This document shows, in pieces, positions 12,175-23,787 of a DNA stretch of 64,000 bases (positions are counted from its first letter, which is position 1; each line of letters starts with the position of its first letter). The stretch lies in NCBI GenBank assembly GCA_029204225.1, contig CM055094.1:68222536-68286535 (forward strand), in the 5' to 3' direction. This DNA comes from Diphasiastrum complanatum (taxonomy: Eukaryota > Streptophyta > Lycopodiopsida > Lycopodiales > Lycopodiaceae). Below the pieces are notes generated by a model, which did not search any database, was not told the origin of the DNA, and saw only the letters and a program-made list of their open reading frames with translations. The translations under genes and the position numbers were made by a program.

Positions 12175-13176
12175 GAGGCTCAAGCTATGTCGTAATATCT
12201 CTATATGTTGACGACTCTATGATTATCAACAATTCGAATCAGTTGCTTCATGAGACAAAGTTACTTCTATCGAAGGAATTCGAAATGACCGACTCAGGCC
12301 CTATGCACTACCTTCTGGGAGTCGAGATAACTAGAGATAGAGTGAACAAAAGTATCACGATAAGCCAAGAATCTAACCAGCGTACTCTATAGGTATGGCA
12401 TGGAAAACTGCAAGTCAATAGACTCGCCTATGGACCCAATATTCAAACTGTCAAAGGATATGTGCCCGACAACTGATGCAAAGAAGAAAGAGATGTGCAA
12501 ATACTCCTATCAGTCGTAGTCGGATCGATAATGTATGCCATGGTCTGCCCTTGACCTGATCTAGCATTTATAGTCAGTACATTGTCACAGCTTATGTCAA
12601 ATTCCGGCCTACCTCACTGGAAGGCTCTACTTAGAGCACTAAGATACATTCAAGCCACAGCACTATGCTTTGTGTTATAATGGAAATACAGATGATGCCT
12701 TGACATTACGTACTTATTTCCGAATAAAGGGCTGAAAATGTGGTCACAAGAAAATCCACATCTGGCTATCTTTGCTTTCTAGCAGGAGGACCCATTTCAT
12801 GGAATAGTCGAAAGCATAAATGCATTTCTTTGTCCTCAACAGAATCCGAATATGTCACAGCTCTGTAGTGAAGGAAATCATCTGGCTCAGAATATTGCTT
12901 CAGGATCTTATGATCTCCCAAATCAGTCCAATTATACTCTATTGCAACAATCATAGTTGCATTACTCTATCTCTGAACCCGCGAACTCACTCTAGAACTA
13001 CACACATCGAAGTTCAATTTCATTTTCTTAGAGAGAAAGTTCAGAATAAAGGTGTCGAATTAAGTTACTGTCTGACTGACAGTATGTTGGTTGATATCTT
13101 GACTAAGCCTCTATCAAGAGAAAAACATGTTGCATTATGTAGCTTTCTCAATTTCATTAAAGATTCTAGGAGTTAA
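12175..13176 (+). pseudogene. Copia RT end and RNase H, broken
   Basis: LYVDDSM (12201-12221) is the RT catalytic box, followed by LLGVEITRD. RNase H motifs follow in shifted frames: ISWNSRKHKCISLSSTESEY at about 12795-12855, KEIIWLRILLQD from 12862, then THIEVQFHFLREKV and VDILTKPLSREKH. The end of the frame (13174-13176) abuts the polypurine tract. Stops and shifts make it inactive. Confidence 0.8.
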
Positions 13177-13187
13177 GCTTCAAAGGT

Positions 13188-13205
13188 GGGGGGGGGGGGG
13201 GGGGG
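13188..13205 (+). repeat. Run of 18 G within the polypurine tract
   Basis: The tract CAAAGGT-G18-AG ends just before the LTR start TGTTGG at 13210. A polypurine tract is expected here as primer for plus-strand DNA, but such a long pure G run is unusual and may be an expansion or a sequencing or assembly effect. Confidence 0.85.
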
Positions 13206-13209
13206 AGTT

Positions 13210-14195
13210 TGTTGGAATTAAGCTTCACTTGACACACCCGAATTCGAGTCATTCGAAATTGACTCACTCGAATTTGATTCCTGAGCACCATATACCATGT
13301 AAATATGTACTCTCTTTATACACAACAACATTGCAGCCTTACCCTCTAAAGTCGAACGTCTGCACAATCAATCGATTGTAGCGGAAGCATGATCGACATC
13401 GAATTCTTCGACATCCTTCGAGTTCGAGGTCCATGTCATCGACTTCTCGACTTTGAAGTCTTCAAGTTCGATGTCCACCTCATCACCATCCTATCAACTT
13501 GCTCTGCCATGTCCGACACAGACTACATTACACTTCACTTCAGTACTTTTTAGTAACTGCATTGTTTCACGCTCGTTACCCACATAGTCATTGTAACTAT
13601 TCCATGTATATATACATAGCGGCAACTCACGAAAAAGCATGTAAGTGAGAATAATGATGAATGTATGGATGAGCAACAAGAACACGAATAATAATTTAGT
13701 GTGATTCAGAGTTCCTCTACGAACTCCATTGTATCTTAATTATCTGATTCTTTAGGATCAGAGATATTTGAGAGAGTGAAAGCTATCAAGAAGTAGAGAT
13801 AGTTATTCAATCTGTAGCTAGCTAAGTAAGATCACAACACATAGTGCACTATTATTGTGAACCATTCGAGGGCACAGGATTGTGATCTGATCGTTGTATT
13901 CACAACAGCTTAACTCAGATCCACTATTTTCCTATGTATGTTCCACTATGAATGCTTTCTAATATTTTCTCTCATTGATACTGGCTCCATTCGGAATGTC
14001 TAATCTCGAAGGAAGCATGGCTATCTCAGACGCCTAACTATTTCGCTCCCTTCATGGTAGTCTTCGACACCTACAAGACATTCCTCCTGTCGATTTAAGT
14101 TAAGATTCGAAACTATAGTTTGGTAAAGCTCCTATTATAATTTCTATGTTGAGTTCTCTTTCCTAGTCCGCATTTAATCTCGAGAGAATCCAACA
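13210..14195 (+). repeat. Complete 3' LTR, 986 bp
   Basis: It starts TGTTGGA and ends TCCAACA, a perfect 7-bp terminal inverted repeat. It is rich in TTCGAA-like words. The final 130 or so bases match the 5' LTR remnant. Confidence 0.85.
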
Positions 14196-15060
14196 TATGG
14201 GATACTTGAAATATTCTAGGGATGCATGTGGCATGCAAAGGCACTAGGGTAGCTATATCTATCCCATAGAAACTCACCCTAGGAGATCCTGAATTCCAAG
14301 TGTAGATTGCTAGTTTCTCGCTTCTCTCTTATTATGGCATGGGGGTGAGGCTCTTGGAGAATTTGGTCTTGAGCTTTACTTGGATGGGTGGTTTTCTCCA
14401 TAGTGTCCTTTGGTGTTCTTGCATGCTTGATTCTTGGGTGAACGTTACACCTAAGGAGGAAAATAACAATACAAAAATAGCAACAAAATCACAATACTTT
14501 GGTCTTACACTTTTGGGAGGTCTATGAACTGCAAAGTATATGAGAACTCCCTTGCTGATGAAGCCAAATTGATCCTCTTAGTAGCTTAACTTGGAAAGTG
14601 TTGATGACCTTGTCATGCTATTCATCACCCAATAAAGCTTCTAGTTTAGCTTTGGTGTTTTGCCATAAGTTATTGATTCCTTAATGCAAAAATCATTATT
14701 TGAAACAATTTGACAATCAATCATAATGATTGGATTTGATTTCCATATTAGCAAAATTAACATGTTGATCTTGCTTTCTTTCATTGATTAATTGTTGATA
14801 GAACATGCATAACAAATGTTGTGCCTTCATAATGACATGATCGTATTCTCCAATAAAAAATGATTATTCATGCAAGTAGCCACCTCAAAGGATCATATTT
14901 TTATTAAACCTTCAAGAATTACAAAAAACTAACCAATCATTTTTAGCACCAAAAACTTTAACACTGCTCATTTTTGCCTCTAGAACCAATCAATTGTTCA
15001 TTGCATGCAACAAGTATGTGCTTTAATTCAAGGATATAATCAAACATTTTATGCTCCCAC
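14196..15060. other. No gene seen
   Basis: AT-rich sequence with only short frames. A 62-codon frame at 14339 has no recognisable motif. Confidence 0.5.
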
Positions 15061-15561
15061 TGTCATGCCCACGACTGGACCGATATCGGATTATTATCCC
15101 GTTAGGAGGTAAGTAGGCCTACCTCAACCCGTGATATTAATTATGATTATGAAGGGTTGGGACCCTCATGGATATAAGGTCATAATTAATACTTGGAGGC
15201 CTAATCTCAAGATGGTGGATTGGTATGGGTCTAACAGTGGATCGTAGGAGGACTAGATGAGGTGGCCCAGTTAGGCTGCTAATGTGTCCAGTGAGGTGTC
15301 AGTACACTATTAGTGGTGCATGGGCCTTGGAGGGTATAAGTATATCCATTGGGCTCTCACTAGTGTATGCCTGATTGTGGTGATGGTAGTAGTATGCTAT
15401 TGATGTGACATCTTTGTCCTATTGAGCATTGGTAGATCCATAGTTTGGGAGCTAGATCACATCGATCTAGGTTTGGTTGTATTGGTTTGTCCACCATCTG
15501 TTTCCCTTATGTTCTATGGGTTCAACATCCTAGTCTTTGATCTTTGGAGGAAGTCTTCACA
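15061..15561 (+). repeat. Gypsy LTR, same family as the element in U2A' intron 2
   Basis: It starts TGTCATGCCCACGACTGG. The reverse complement of the LTR that begins at 49433 starts TGTCATGCCCATGACTGG, and the two remain alignable for several hundred bases. A TATA-like motif (TATAAGTATAT) is at 15335-15345. It ends TTCACA before a primer-binding site, so it is a 5' LTR whose interior is lost or unrecognisable. Confidence 0.75.
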
Positions 15562-15562
15562 G

Positions 15563-15575
15563 TGTTATCAAAGCC
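15563..15575 (+). promoter_or_regulatory. Primer-binding-site-like sequence after the gypsy LTR
   Basis: TGTTATCAAAGCC resembles the initiator tRNA-Met complement TGGTATCAGAGCC with two mismatches and sits at the expected place. Confidence 0.55.
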
Positions 15576-15956
15576 AAAGCTAGGACAAATTGTTGGAGGA
15601 AAGCACACAAAAAGAAATCCAAGAATTGATGGGAGCATCTTACAAGATGAGTTCTTGATTCTTGGATAGTGGAGCAAAAGTGGGAGCAACGACTTGTGGT
15701 TTGATTGATTTCCTTCCTTTCAATTTTACAATTTTTCGAGAGGGTTTTTGTTACAAGGTATGTGCACTACCTAGTTTTGCAACAAACATTGAAAACCAGG
15801 CTCTTGAAAAATTAAATGTGAAATTGAATTGAGTCCGTTTTATAACCAAGGTTTTTGCAAAGTTTATTGACATAGATTCTGTCAAATTGCTTTTGCACAT
15901 TTCTTTGAAATGCAAGTTGGTTTGTTTCAGCATTTATGGGTTCATATCCGTTGCTT

Positions 15957-16074
15957 TTATGCAAATTGTGGACCTTACTTAAAAGCTAAAAATTCTGCAT
16001 TTCGAAAGAATGGATTTATGCAAATTATGGACCTTACTTAAAAGCTAGAAATTCTGCATTTCGAAAGAATGGAT
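15957..16074 (+). repeat. 59-bp tandem duplication
   Basis: Two adjacent copies (15957-16015 and 16016-16074) differ at two or three positions, as seen from the repeated GGACCTTACTTAAAAGCTA. Confidence 0.9.
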
Positions 16075-16987
16075 TAAAGAACGATTTTCAGTTTCTTTTA
16101 ATGCTCTTAATAGGTGAACATTTCCACGCGAATCTTGCTGGTTTTGGCAAGTTTGAGTTTCTTGGTTTAAGATAAGAGGATTTGTAATTTTCACAACTAG
16201 AAGCATCTTTAATTGGAAAGTTATCGATGTGTTAAAAATAACTTCAATAACGCTTTTTATTGTAGTTGGGATTTGTTCATAACAGAGATAAGAACGAAAA
16301 TTTCATGCTTCTCTAAAAGGTTTGCGAAATTGTCTTTGAATCCCTTTAATCTTAGGTGTAAGAAAACTTTATGGAATCCAGGATCTACTTTTTGGCAATG
16401 AATTGACATTATAAATGCAGCAGATCTATGTACTATGTAAGGATACAAGTTGTAAAATTTCTTGGAACTTAATCTCTTTATGAAACAAAACTTTAACGCT
16501 TTTGAATAAGAGGAAAGCAAGAAGGGTGATTCATGAAAATGAAAGCTGAGAGCAAGATGGACAAAACCGCCGTACTATCAGTTGTGAGTGCTTTAACTCA
16601 TTCTTTGTTCTTGCTTGAAGTTTCCATGGATTTGAATGATGTTTCTTTTTCCTGCCATAAAACCTGCAAAAAGTTGACAAAAAAGAGACAATCGAGCAAG
16701 CAAAGGCTAGAAATCAGATGTTGATAAAATAAGGGATCGTGGAGATGGTAGACTCTGTAGGCCGTCGCCCTGCTCTCTTCTACCATTTCCTTCTCTAAAA
16801 TTTGTTTTTTCTGGATCTCCATCTATACTTTTTAAAGTCTTCTAGGTTGGATTAAAAACCTGTTTCTTTAGCAAAGGTAGGCGAAAGAACGGATGGTTTA
16901 GCCCGATCTATAGAACTACGGCCAATGTGCACGCATACAGCCAGTCGAAGCACCCTCCTTAACGCGTCCCACCCCTCTGATTTGCAA
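16075..16987. other. Unassigned sequence
   Basis: Short frames on both strands with no known domain. A minus-strand frame of 74 codons (16598-16822) starts MEIQKKQILEKEM and could be an exon, but nothing supports it. Confidence 0.35.
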
Positions 16988-17114
16988 TCTCTCTCTTTCT
17001 CTTTTCTTTTCTCTCTATTTCTCTCTCTCTCTCTCTCGATGCTACTTCTCACTTTCTCTCCTTTTATATATATATCTCTCTCTCACGCGTTCACGTTCTC
17101 CCGCGCGCGCTCGC

Positions 17115-17148
<34 letters not shown>

Positions 17149-17150
17149 AC
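16988..17150. repeat. CT-rich low-complexity block with an embedded TATA-like tract
   Basis: Imperfect CT runs surround TTTTATATATATATC (about 17061-17075) and a CG-rich CCCGCGCGCGCTCGC (about 17100-17114). It could be a plant promoter with a pyrimidine patch, but no gene follows that I can identify. Confidence 0.5.
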
Positions 17151-17189
17151 TCTAGGTTCGTGACCTCTCTCTTTTTAGAAAAAATTTGT

Positions 17190-17400
17190 ATGGTGAAAGG
17201 CCTGGACCTGGACCAGGGAGAGGGCCCTTGCCCCCAGGGCACGGGAGCCCCAAGGCACTGCCCCGACCTGCAAGGAAGGCCCGAGGACTTCCACGACGTA
17301 ATGCCAGGTGAAAAAGCAGAGAGACTCAACGTACATTCCGTAATAGAGAACGCACATTCTGTATAGAGAGAATGCACATTGTAGAAAGAGAATGACATCT
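17190..17400. other. GC-rich island followed by short near-tandem repeats
   Basis: Bases 17200-17300 are far richer in GC than their surroundings and contain GGCCTGGACCTGGACCAGGG-like runs. Then come three imperfect units of about 22 bases containing ACATTC or ACATTG (about 17330-17395). Origin unknown. Confidence 0.5.
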
Positions 17401-17810
17401 TCCGGAGGAGAGAGAAAGGTGGATGGATATTCTGCTCATGGAAGTGCTTTCAAAATACAAAGCAAACCTAAGCACCTGGCATTACGAACATTGCACGCTT
17501 GATTGTCTTCCGCACGTCAATGAAATTATAGGGCATGTGTAGATCGATAAAAATGTTCAAATCACATTTTGTATAACACTGCTCACGTTCTCTCTCGTTT
17601 GATCTCGGTTTCCCTCTGCGGTATCATTTTACATACTTTAACCTTCTTGTATGGTCATGGGTATTCTCATCTGTATTAATAAAAGCACGGATAATTATCC
17701 TCTGTCACGGGGTCTCGCTGATTTATAGTAGGACTTGCCCGTGAGGGAAGATGAGTAGGGAAATGGAGGGGATTGATGGGGGGGTTAAAAGTTTTTTGAT
17801 TTCTAAACAA

Positions 17811-17840
17811 GGGGGGCGGGGGGGGGGGGGGGGGGGGGGG
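17811..17840 (+). repeat. Poly-G tract, G6-C-G23
   Basis: A nearly pure G run inside AT-rich DNA, with no LTR or gene next to it that I can recognise. Confidence 0.9.
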
Positions 17841-18479
17841 AGAGTTAAATCCTATAGTAATAAGTTTTGTTTTTAATTTCTTCTTAGTACTCTCGTGTTA
17901 TTAGTGTAGTTTGCAAATGAATCAAGCAAGCAATTAAATTCATAAAAATGTAAATTTTTTAAAATTGCTTTGTTGTTTTTTATTTGACCCAAGCAAACTA
18001 ACTAATAAAAATGGGATACTCAAATAAATCTATTACACTTTCTCAGTTTACAAAAAGCCCGAATCAAAAGAATGAATTTTATTGGTCAAATTTTTTAGGA
18101 AGATAAAGTTTTTTCCAATGAATGGAAAGGTCCTTTGACTTTGGTAAAAAGGCCGAATTCCTTACAGAATTTTGAAGGCTTGCATGCCCATTTTTTGATC
18201 CAAAATAAATATTCAGTTGTTGATTGGGCAACTGTGAATGCGCGTGACTTATACATTGGGCTTCACAAGTTTTTGGCTAATGTACCAATCAAATTGTCCT
18301 GAAATTTGAAAAAAGTTAAGCTTGTGGTAATGGGAGAAAAAAAATTGTGAATACCATTGTACACCAAGTGTAGAAAACAAGAAACCGATAACAAAGCCAC
18401 ATTGAAACTCTAAATCAAATGTATCTGAAATGATTGTAAGGGCCGATGGGTTGAATTTATTTGTACGAATCAAAGAATT

Positions 18480-18960
18480 GTAAGGGAAAGCTCCTCAAGA
18501 TCCTGCTTACAAGACAAACACAATGGAAAACACACTATGGAACAACCACTCAACCAAGTAGAAGCAACCAATTAACTCTAGAAGCTTCACCCCCAAGCCA
18601 AGGAATAAGAAGCATGAAAGTAGAGTGAAACCCTGGCAATGAATCAACCAGAAATGTGTTTAGTAGGGAGAGTTTGGCCTCCTTATATAGAGCCTAGAAC
18701 CACCTGTGCACATGGTCATGCAAGGTCCTAACTCCCCTATACGTAGATTCATCTAGAATAGAGTCTCTATGCATGGATCCTCTATTCATAGATTGTTATT
18801 GATAATTCAACACATGCCTTGACTGTTCCAAACCTTGTACTAATTCCATTTAGTGTGTTCTGGGTCTCACAAGAATATTAGATGCTTTCGAGTCATGTCC
18901 AGTATGACGTGCATAACTAACAGCTTGATTTACTGGAGTACCATCTCGTCGTGTATCCAA
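18480..18960 (-). repeat. Possible LTR or promoter fragment, minus strand
   Basis: On the minus strand the segment reads a TATA box (CTATATAAGG, 18681-18690) upstream of a pyrimidine-rich leader, a layout seen in plant LTRs. No paired LTR, primer site or coding region was found, so this is a weak call. Confidence 0.3.
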
Positions 18961-19019
18961 GACTAGGAGTATACTGAATCCTATGTACTGGTCATGGACA
19001 TAACAGAAAAGCTCAAACA

Positions 19020-20085
19020 GTCGAACTATCGAACACTCAATTTTTTGATTTGACGACTATTTTCATTGAAGATTTGAATGCGTCAACTTCATGTGAACAA
19101 CTTGTCAATAACAAATTAGAAGAAAATGTTGCAGCTCAGCAATAACATAACAAAAAAAATGATTATCGGTCTCAATTGTCTCTCATAAGATTGACAAGAG
19201 ATCATAGACTACCTAATAGGTATATTGATGAATTTGTTTGTTATCTCATTTGAGAGTCGACTATTGTTGAAGAAGCACTCAATTAGTCAGAATCTGATCT
19301 ATGGAGAGAAGCTATGGATAGAGAGTATTCATCTCTCATAAAAAAAACTAGACTTGGAATATTGTTGAATTACCTACCAACAAAAATATAGTTGATTACA
19401 AATGGATATTCAAGATCAAGTACAAAGTGGATGAAAGTATCGATCGAAGGAAGGTTCAATTTTTTACACGAGGATTTTCCCGGATCCTTAATATTGACTG
19501 TATTGAGACTTTCAGTCAGGTAGTAAAGCATTCGTCAAAATCAGACTTCTACTATCATATGCTAGTGCGGCAAATCTAGAGATACATCAGATAGATGTAT
19601 AGACATCGTATATGAATGGAGTTATCCAAGAAGATATTTACATGATACACCTCGAAGGTTATCTAATCGACGACAAAGAAAATCATGTATGTAGATTTTA
19701 TAGAACACTTCTTGGCTTGAAACAATTTGCTAGAGCTTGGGCTAGCGGATCAACGCTTTTCTTATTGATCATGGTTATGTTCCAAACACTTATTCGAATG
19801 TCTACTTCAAGTTAGTGCAATATTTTTTTATTATTATTACATTGTACATGCATGATACAAAACTATTCAGCGACAATGTCAAACTAATAAAATATGCGAA
19901 ATGAATTAACGTTGTCCTCAAAATTTGACATCACAAATCTAGGTGAAGCCACTCACGTGCTCATACAGACCGGAGACAGTGTACTCCCCACCATCGCGTT
20001 CATGTCTAAATCCGAAGAGATAGAGAGCAAAGGTTGATTTATATCACTCAACAAAGGTACATTTACAATTTGCTAATTAGAGATA
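19020..20085 (+). pseudogene. Ty1/copia RT fragment, plus strand
   Basis: Copia polyprotein from the integrase-RT linker into RT, full of stops. VEEALN followed by SDLWREAMDREYSSLIK (about 19268-19345) and DYKWIFKIKYKVDESIDRRK (about 19393-19452) mark the start of RT. MNGVIQEDIYMIHLEGYLID (19612-19671) and LLGLKQFARAW (about 19708-19740) mark its middle. The same phrases occur in the minus-strand copia at 20-24 kb, so the two are copies of one family in opposite orientation. The piece ends where the LTR of the other copy begins. Confidence 0.8.
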
Positions 20086-21118
20086 TGTTGGAGAGAAAAA
20101 GGGACGAGAGGGAGTAGAAAGGTGTCGTATGCTAGAAACAAAAAATTAGCTCAAGAAGGGGTAAGACGAACACGAACGAGAAACGAAACACGAACGAGAA
20201 ACGAACTCGAACGAAAAGTGTTCGTGCGTAGTGGAACGTTAGGGATGGAAATCACGGTCATTCTTGATTACGCAGCCAAACATTAATAAATGAAGCGCCA
20301 GAAGAATAATTTGTCACGAATAGCAAGACAAATTATGTGTCGTGAATGATTCGCGAAGAGCTAGACTATACTCGACTGAAAATTAGTTGCGAAAGATTCA
20401 CAAAAGACAAGACTAAATGTAAGTCGTCTATTATCAAAATGAGCAACTAGAAAAATCAGACAGAATGAATAATAAGCATAACAATATTGACACAGATCTG
20501 AACGTAGAACAAAGAATTGTTATCAGATTAAGTATATCAAGTATACATGTCAATAATGCGGTAGAGCACAAGGCAATAGCGGACGAAACCGCGTGCCCTA
20601 CAAAGCTAATTCTATCTATAAATGAATGAAACCTTATTACTGACAATAAATAATCAATAAGGCATCTACTTTGTCTATCTCTCTGATAAGCTTCTGATGC
20701 TAATTTACATACACTTGATCTTCAATCAATGATCTTTGATCAATCAATCTCGTCAAACACAATACACAGATGGTATTCAATATATATACACATCATGTTA
20801 CAGGTGTGCAGATGAAGAAAGTACAGGGTGGATGTGCTGTCTGTAGGAGATCGTGGATGGCTGCAATCGTTGTCCAGTTTGTTAGCGCAGCTGCACGTGC
20901 TGAGCGTGAAAAGGACGCGACGTCAGCCTTTGTTGAGGTGAACGTTGGTTGTCACCTGAACACGTGTAAAAACACAGTGTCGCGATTCTTTCGTCTTTTC
21001 TTTGCTTGTGGGAATTTGCATGTTAATATGCAGACTGCGCGACAACGCGAGTAAATATGCAGCATGAATGGAAGCAGATTAAAATGGGATTTAGGAGAGT
21101 AGAAGAATAAATCCAACA
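20086..21118 (-). repeat. 3' LTR of the minus-strand copia, about 1033 bp
   Basis: On the minus strand it starts TGTTGGATTTATTC at 21118, directly after seven G, and the nearest perfect partner TCCAACA ends at 20086. The left end is less certain, because TGTTGGA there could also belong to the neighbouring copia coding remnant. Near 20166-20230 it holds short repeats of CGAACGAGAAACGA. Confidence 0.65.
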
Positions 21119-21434
21119 CCCCCCCTGAATCTAGATCCGTGAATGCCTTGATCTTCAGACTAAGCAATGCACAAAATTCGTTGTGTGTATTAACATTGAG
21201 TGCTTTCGTGAATATGTCTGCAACCATGTCCTGCATTCTGCAGTATGTTAAGCTTACTTCCTTGTTGAGAACCTTGCCCCTGATGTAGTGATATCTGATT
21301 TCAATGTGCTTACTCCTAGAGTGAAATCTAGGGTTGGCCGATAAGGCAATAGCACTCTGATTATCACAAAATAAAATTGTCGAGCTGTACTGATTCAGAT
21401 TAACATCTGATAGTAAATTTCTCAACCAAAACAC
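20952..21434 (-). pseudogene. Copia RNase H, minus strand
   Basis: The frame starts MFWLRNLLSDVNLNQ and contains FCDNQSAIALSANPRFHSR, KHIEIRYHYIRGKV and ADIFTKALN, the standard order of the copia RNase H end. It runs on into the LTR. The upstream part of RNase H lies in another frame, so the enzyme is broken. Confidence 0.85.
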
Positions 21435-21653
21435 TTCCTTGATAGATTGAGAAGCAACAATGTATTCTGCTTTTGTAAAAGAAAGTGCGATATAAGTTTG
21501 CTTACGACTGTTCCATGAGATAGGACCGTCGTTGAGGAAGAATGTAAATCTAGAAGTGGATTTACGATTGTCTACAGCTCCTCCCTAGCTTGCATCAGAA
21601 TAACCACTGAGCTGATGAAGATTGTCATTGTTGACATCTCCATAGCAGATGCA

Positions 21654-22425
21654 CTAGTCCATGGTAGCTCGAATATATCTCATGACTCGTATGAGAGCCT
21701 TCCAATTGGTAATGCCAGGATTAGCCATGTATTGGCTGAGTGAGCTTACAACAAAAGAGATATATGGTCTTGTACAAACCATTGCGTACATGAGAGATCC
21801 AAGTATCGATCGATAAGGATACTCTCTCATTTGCTCCTCTTCCTGCTTGGTCTGGGGACATTGGACCTTTGACAGATGCAGGCCTGGATCCATTGGTGAG
21901 TGAGCTAATTTACAATTCATCAAATAATATCTGTTAAGAACATTGTGAAAATACCTTTGTTGAATGATGTAAATCAGTCGCTTTGCTCTGTCTCTGTGGA
22001 TCTGAATTCCCATATAGAAGTGAGCTTCGCCTAGATCAGTCATGTCGAACTCTGAAAACAGCATCTGAATCGAATCCTTGACCATATGTATTGTTGTTGA
22101 AGAGCAACGTATCATCCATGTATAAGGTGATGATAATGAAGGATTGTGACAATGACTTGGAATAGACGTTGCAATCAGCAATGCTTGGTTTAAATCCTTG
22201 TTTAATGAGGAATGTGTTGATCCTCTGAAACCAAGCTCTTGCAGACTGTTTCAAGCCGTATAGTTCTTTGTGGAGTTTACAAACATGATTCTTCATACCT
22301 TCCAGAACGTATCCTTCGGGCTGGATCATGTAGATATCTTCTTGTATAACTCCATTCAGATAGGCTGTTTGTACATCAAGTTGATGCACTTCGAGGTCGA
22401 CAACTGCAGGATAAGACAGGAGCAT
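21654..22425 (-). pseudogene. Copia reverse transcriptase, minus strand, frameshifted
   Basis: Two overlapping frames (22036-22425 and 21654-22181) together carry the RT middle: VHQLDVQTAYLNGVIQEDIY, LYGLKQSARAW, the catalytic box LYMDDTLLF, then DLGEAHFYMGIQIHRD and YPYRSILGSLMYA. YMDD replaces the more usual YVDD of copia. The frame change lies near 22.1 kb. Confidence 0.85.
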
Positions 22426-23654
22426 TCGGATAGATGAATGTTTGACTTTGGACTGAAAGTCTCGCTGTAGTCGACATTGGGAATTTGGGTGAATCCTCGT
22501 GCTACTAGTCTTGCCTCCCTTCGATCAATTGCTCCATTGGCATTGTATTTGATCTTAAAGATCCATTTGCAATCAATGATATTGCAACCAATAGGAGCTT
22601 CAACTAATGACCATGTCTGATCCTTGATCATAGAGGAATACTCTCTATCCATAGCTTCTCTCCAAAGATCAGAGTCTGGTTGGCTGAGTGCCTCTTCGAC
22701 TGTCATCGGTTCCTGTATCAAAAGACAGACAGACTCAAAAGTATACCTTGTGGGCTGTGTGCACACTCGGCTTGATCTTCTGGGAGGAATCAACTGATGA
22801 ACCACTCTTGGGACTTGTTGCTGGGTAGTAGCAACATCTTCGTCTGATTCGCTATCTCGAAGTGGGTCAACAATAGACACGCCTGAGCTAAAAGCTCGGA
22901 CTGTCGTGTCAACGGCAGGTGATGAGGGTTCTTCTTGAGCAACATCCTTGCCTTTGAGGTTGACGAACTGATCCTCGATGAAGACTATATCCCGGCTATA
23001 CAAGATTTGCTGGGTATCAGGATCATACAGCTTATAAGTATTATCAAATGAAGTATATCCGATCAGGACGGTCTTGAGACTTTGGAAGTCCAATTTCTTC
23101 CTTGTGCCTTTTGGGATCTGCGCATAGGCAATGCACCCAAACACGCTTAGGTTTTTCAAAGAAGGCTTAGAGCCTGTCCACACCTCGTGGGGTGTCTTGC
23201 CTGAGAGGGCCTTGGTCGAACATCTGTTATGGATGCAAGCTGCAGTGGAGACAGCTTCAGCCCAGAATCTCTTGGGCAACGATGCATGCGATAGCATACA
23301 TTTGGCAGATTTAACTAGGGTACGGTTCTTCCTCTCGGCTAAGCCATTAGACTGAGGACTGTAAGGAGTGATGAATTGCTGCTCAATGCCATGGCTTTGG
23401 CAGTACTCCTTAAACTCGATAGAGATATATTCTCCACTCTTGTCTGACCTGAGGGCCTTGATCGTCCTTCCAGTCTCCTTCTCTGCACGCTCCTTGAAGA
23501 TTCTGAAACAGTTGAAGGCTTCTGATTTCTTCTTCATAAAATACACCATGGTCCTTCTGGAAAATTCATCAATAAAGGTTATAAAATACTTGGCATCCTT
23601 CAGCGAAGGATTTTTCATCGGGCCACAAATATTTGAATGTACAACATCTAGCAA
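22356..23654 (-). pseudogene. Copia integrase and RT start, minus strand
   Basis: A 432-codon frame. The integrase core is at residues 1 to about 180: VHSNICGPM, where the family has HSD, so the first catalytic Asp is Asn; LRSDKSGEY with the second Asp; NGLAERKNRT with the Glu. The integrase end reads VFGCIAYAQIPKG and IGYTSFDNTYKLYDP. A linker and the RT start follow (EEALSQPDSDLWREAMDREY, then DCKWIFKIKYNANGAIDRRE). The frame drops out near 22.4 kb. Confidence 0.88.
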
Positions 23655-23787
23655 TCTTCTAGCAATATGTTGATGGCTTGATTTAAATGGTTACCTAGTC
23701 TGTTTACCAATAGACAGTCTTGACAGACAGGTACTCGACCTTTTCATAAGAATAGTCGAGATCAAGAACAATAGATTGTCTAGACAT

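Larger units (their letters stand above)
10715..14195 (+). mobile_element. Internally deleted Ty1/copia element
   Basis: The parts are in canonical order: remnant of the 5' LTR (10715-10846), primer-binding site (10850-10862), gag from ATG 10923, CCHC zinc knuckle, protease DSG motif, a jump to the end of RT (YVDD box at 12204-12215), RNase H, a G-rich polypurine tract and a complete 3' LTR (13210-14195). Integrase and most of RT are missing, in a deletion near 12150-12180. The first 850 or so bases of the 5' LTR are also gone. Several stop codons interrupt gag and pol. Both LTR remnants share the end sequence GAGAATCCAACA. Confidence 0.85.
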
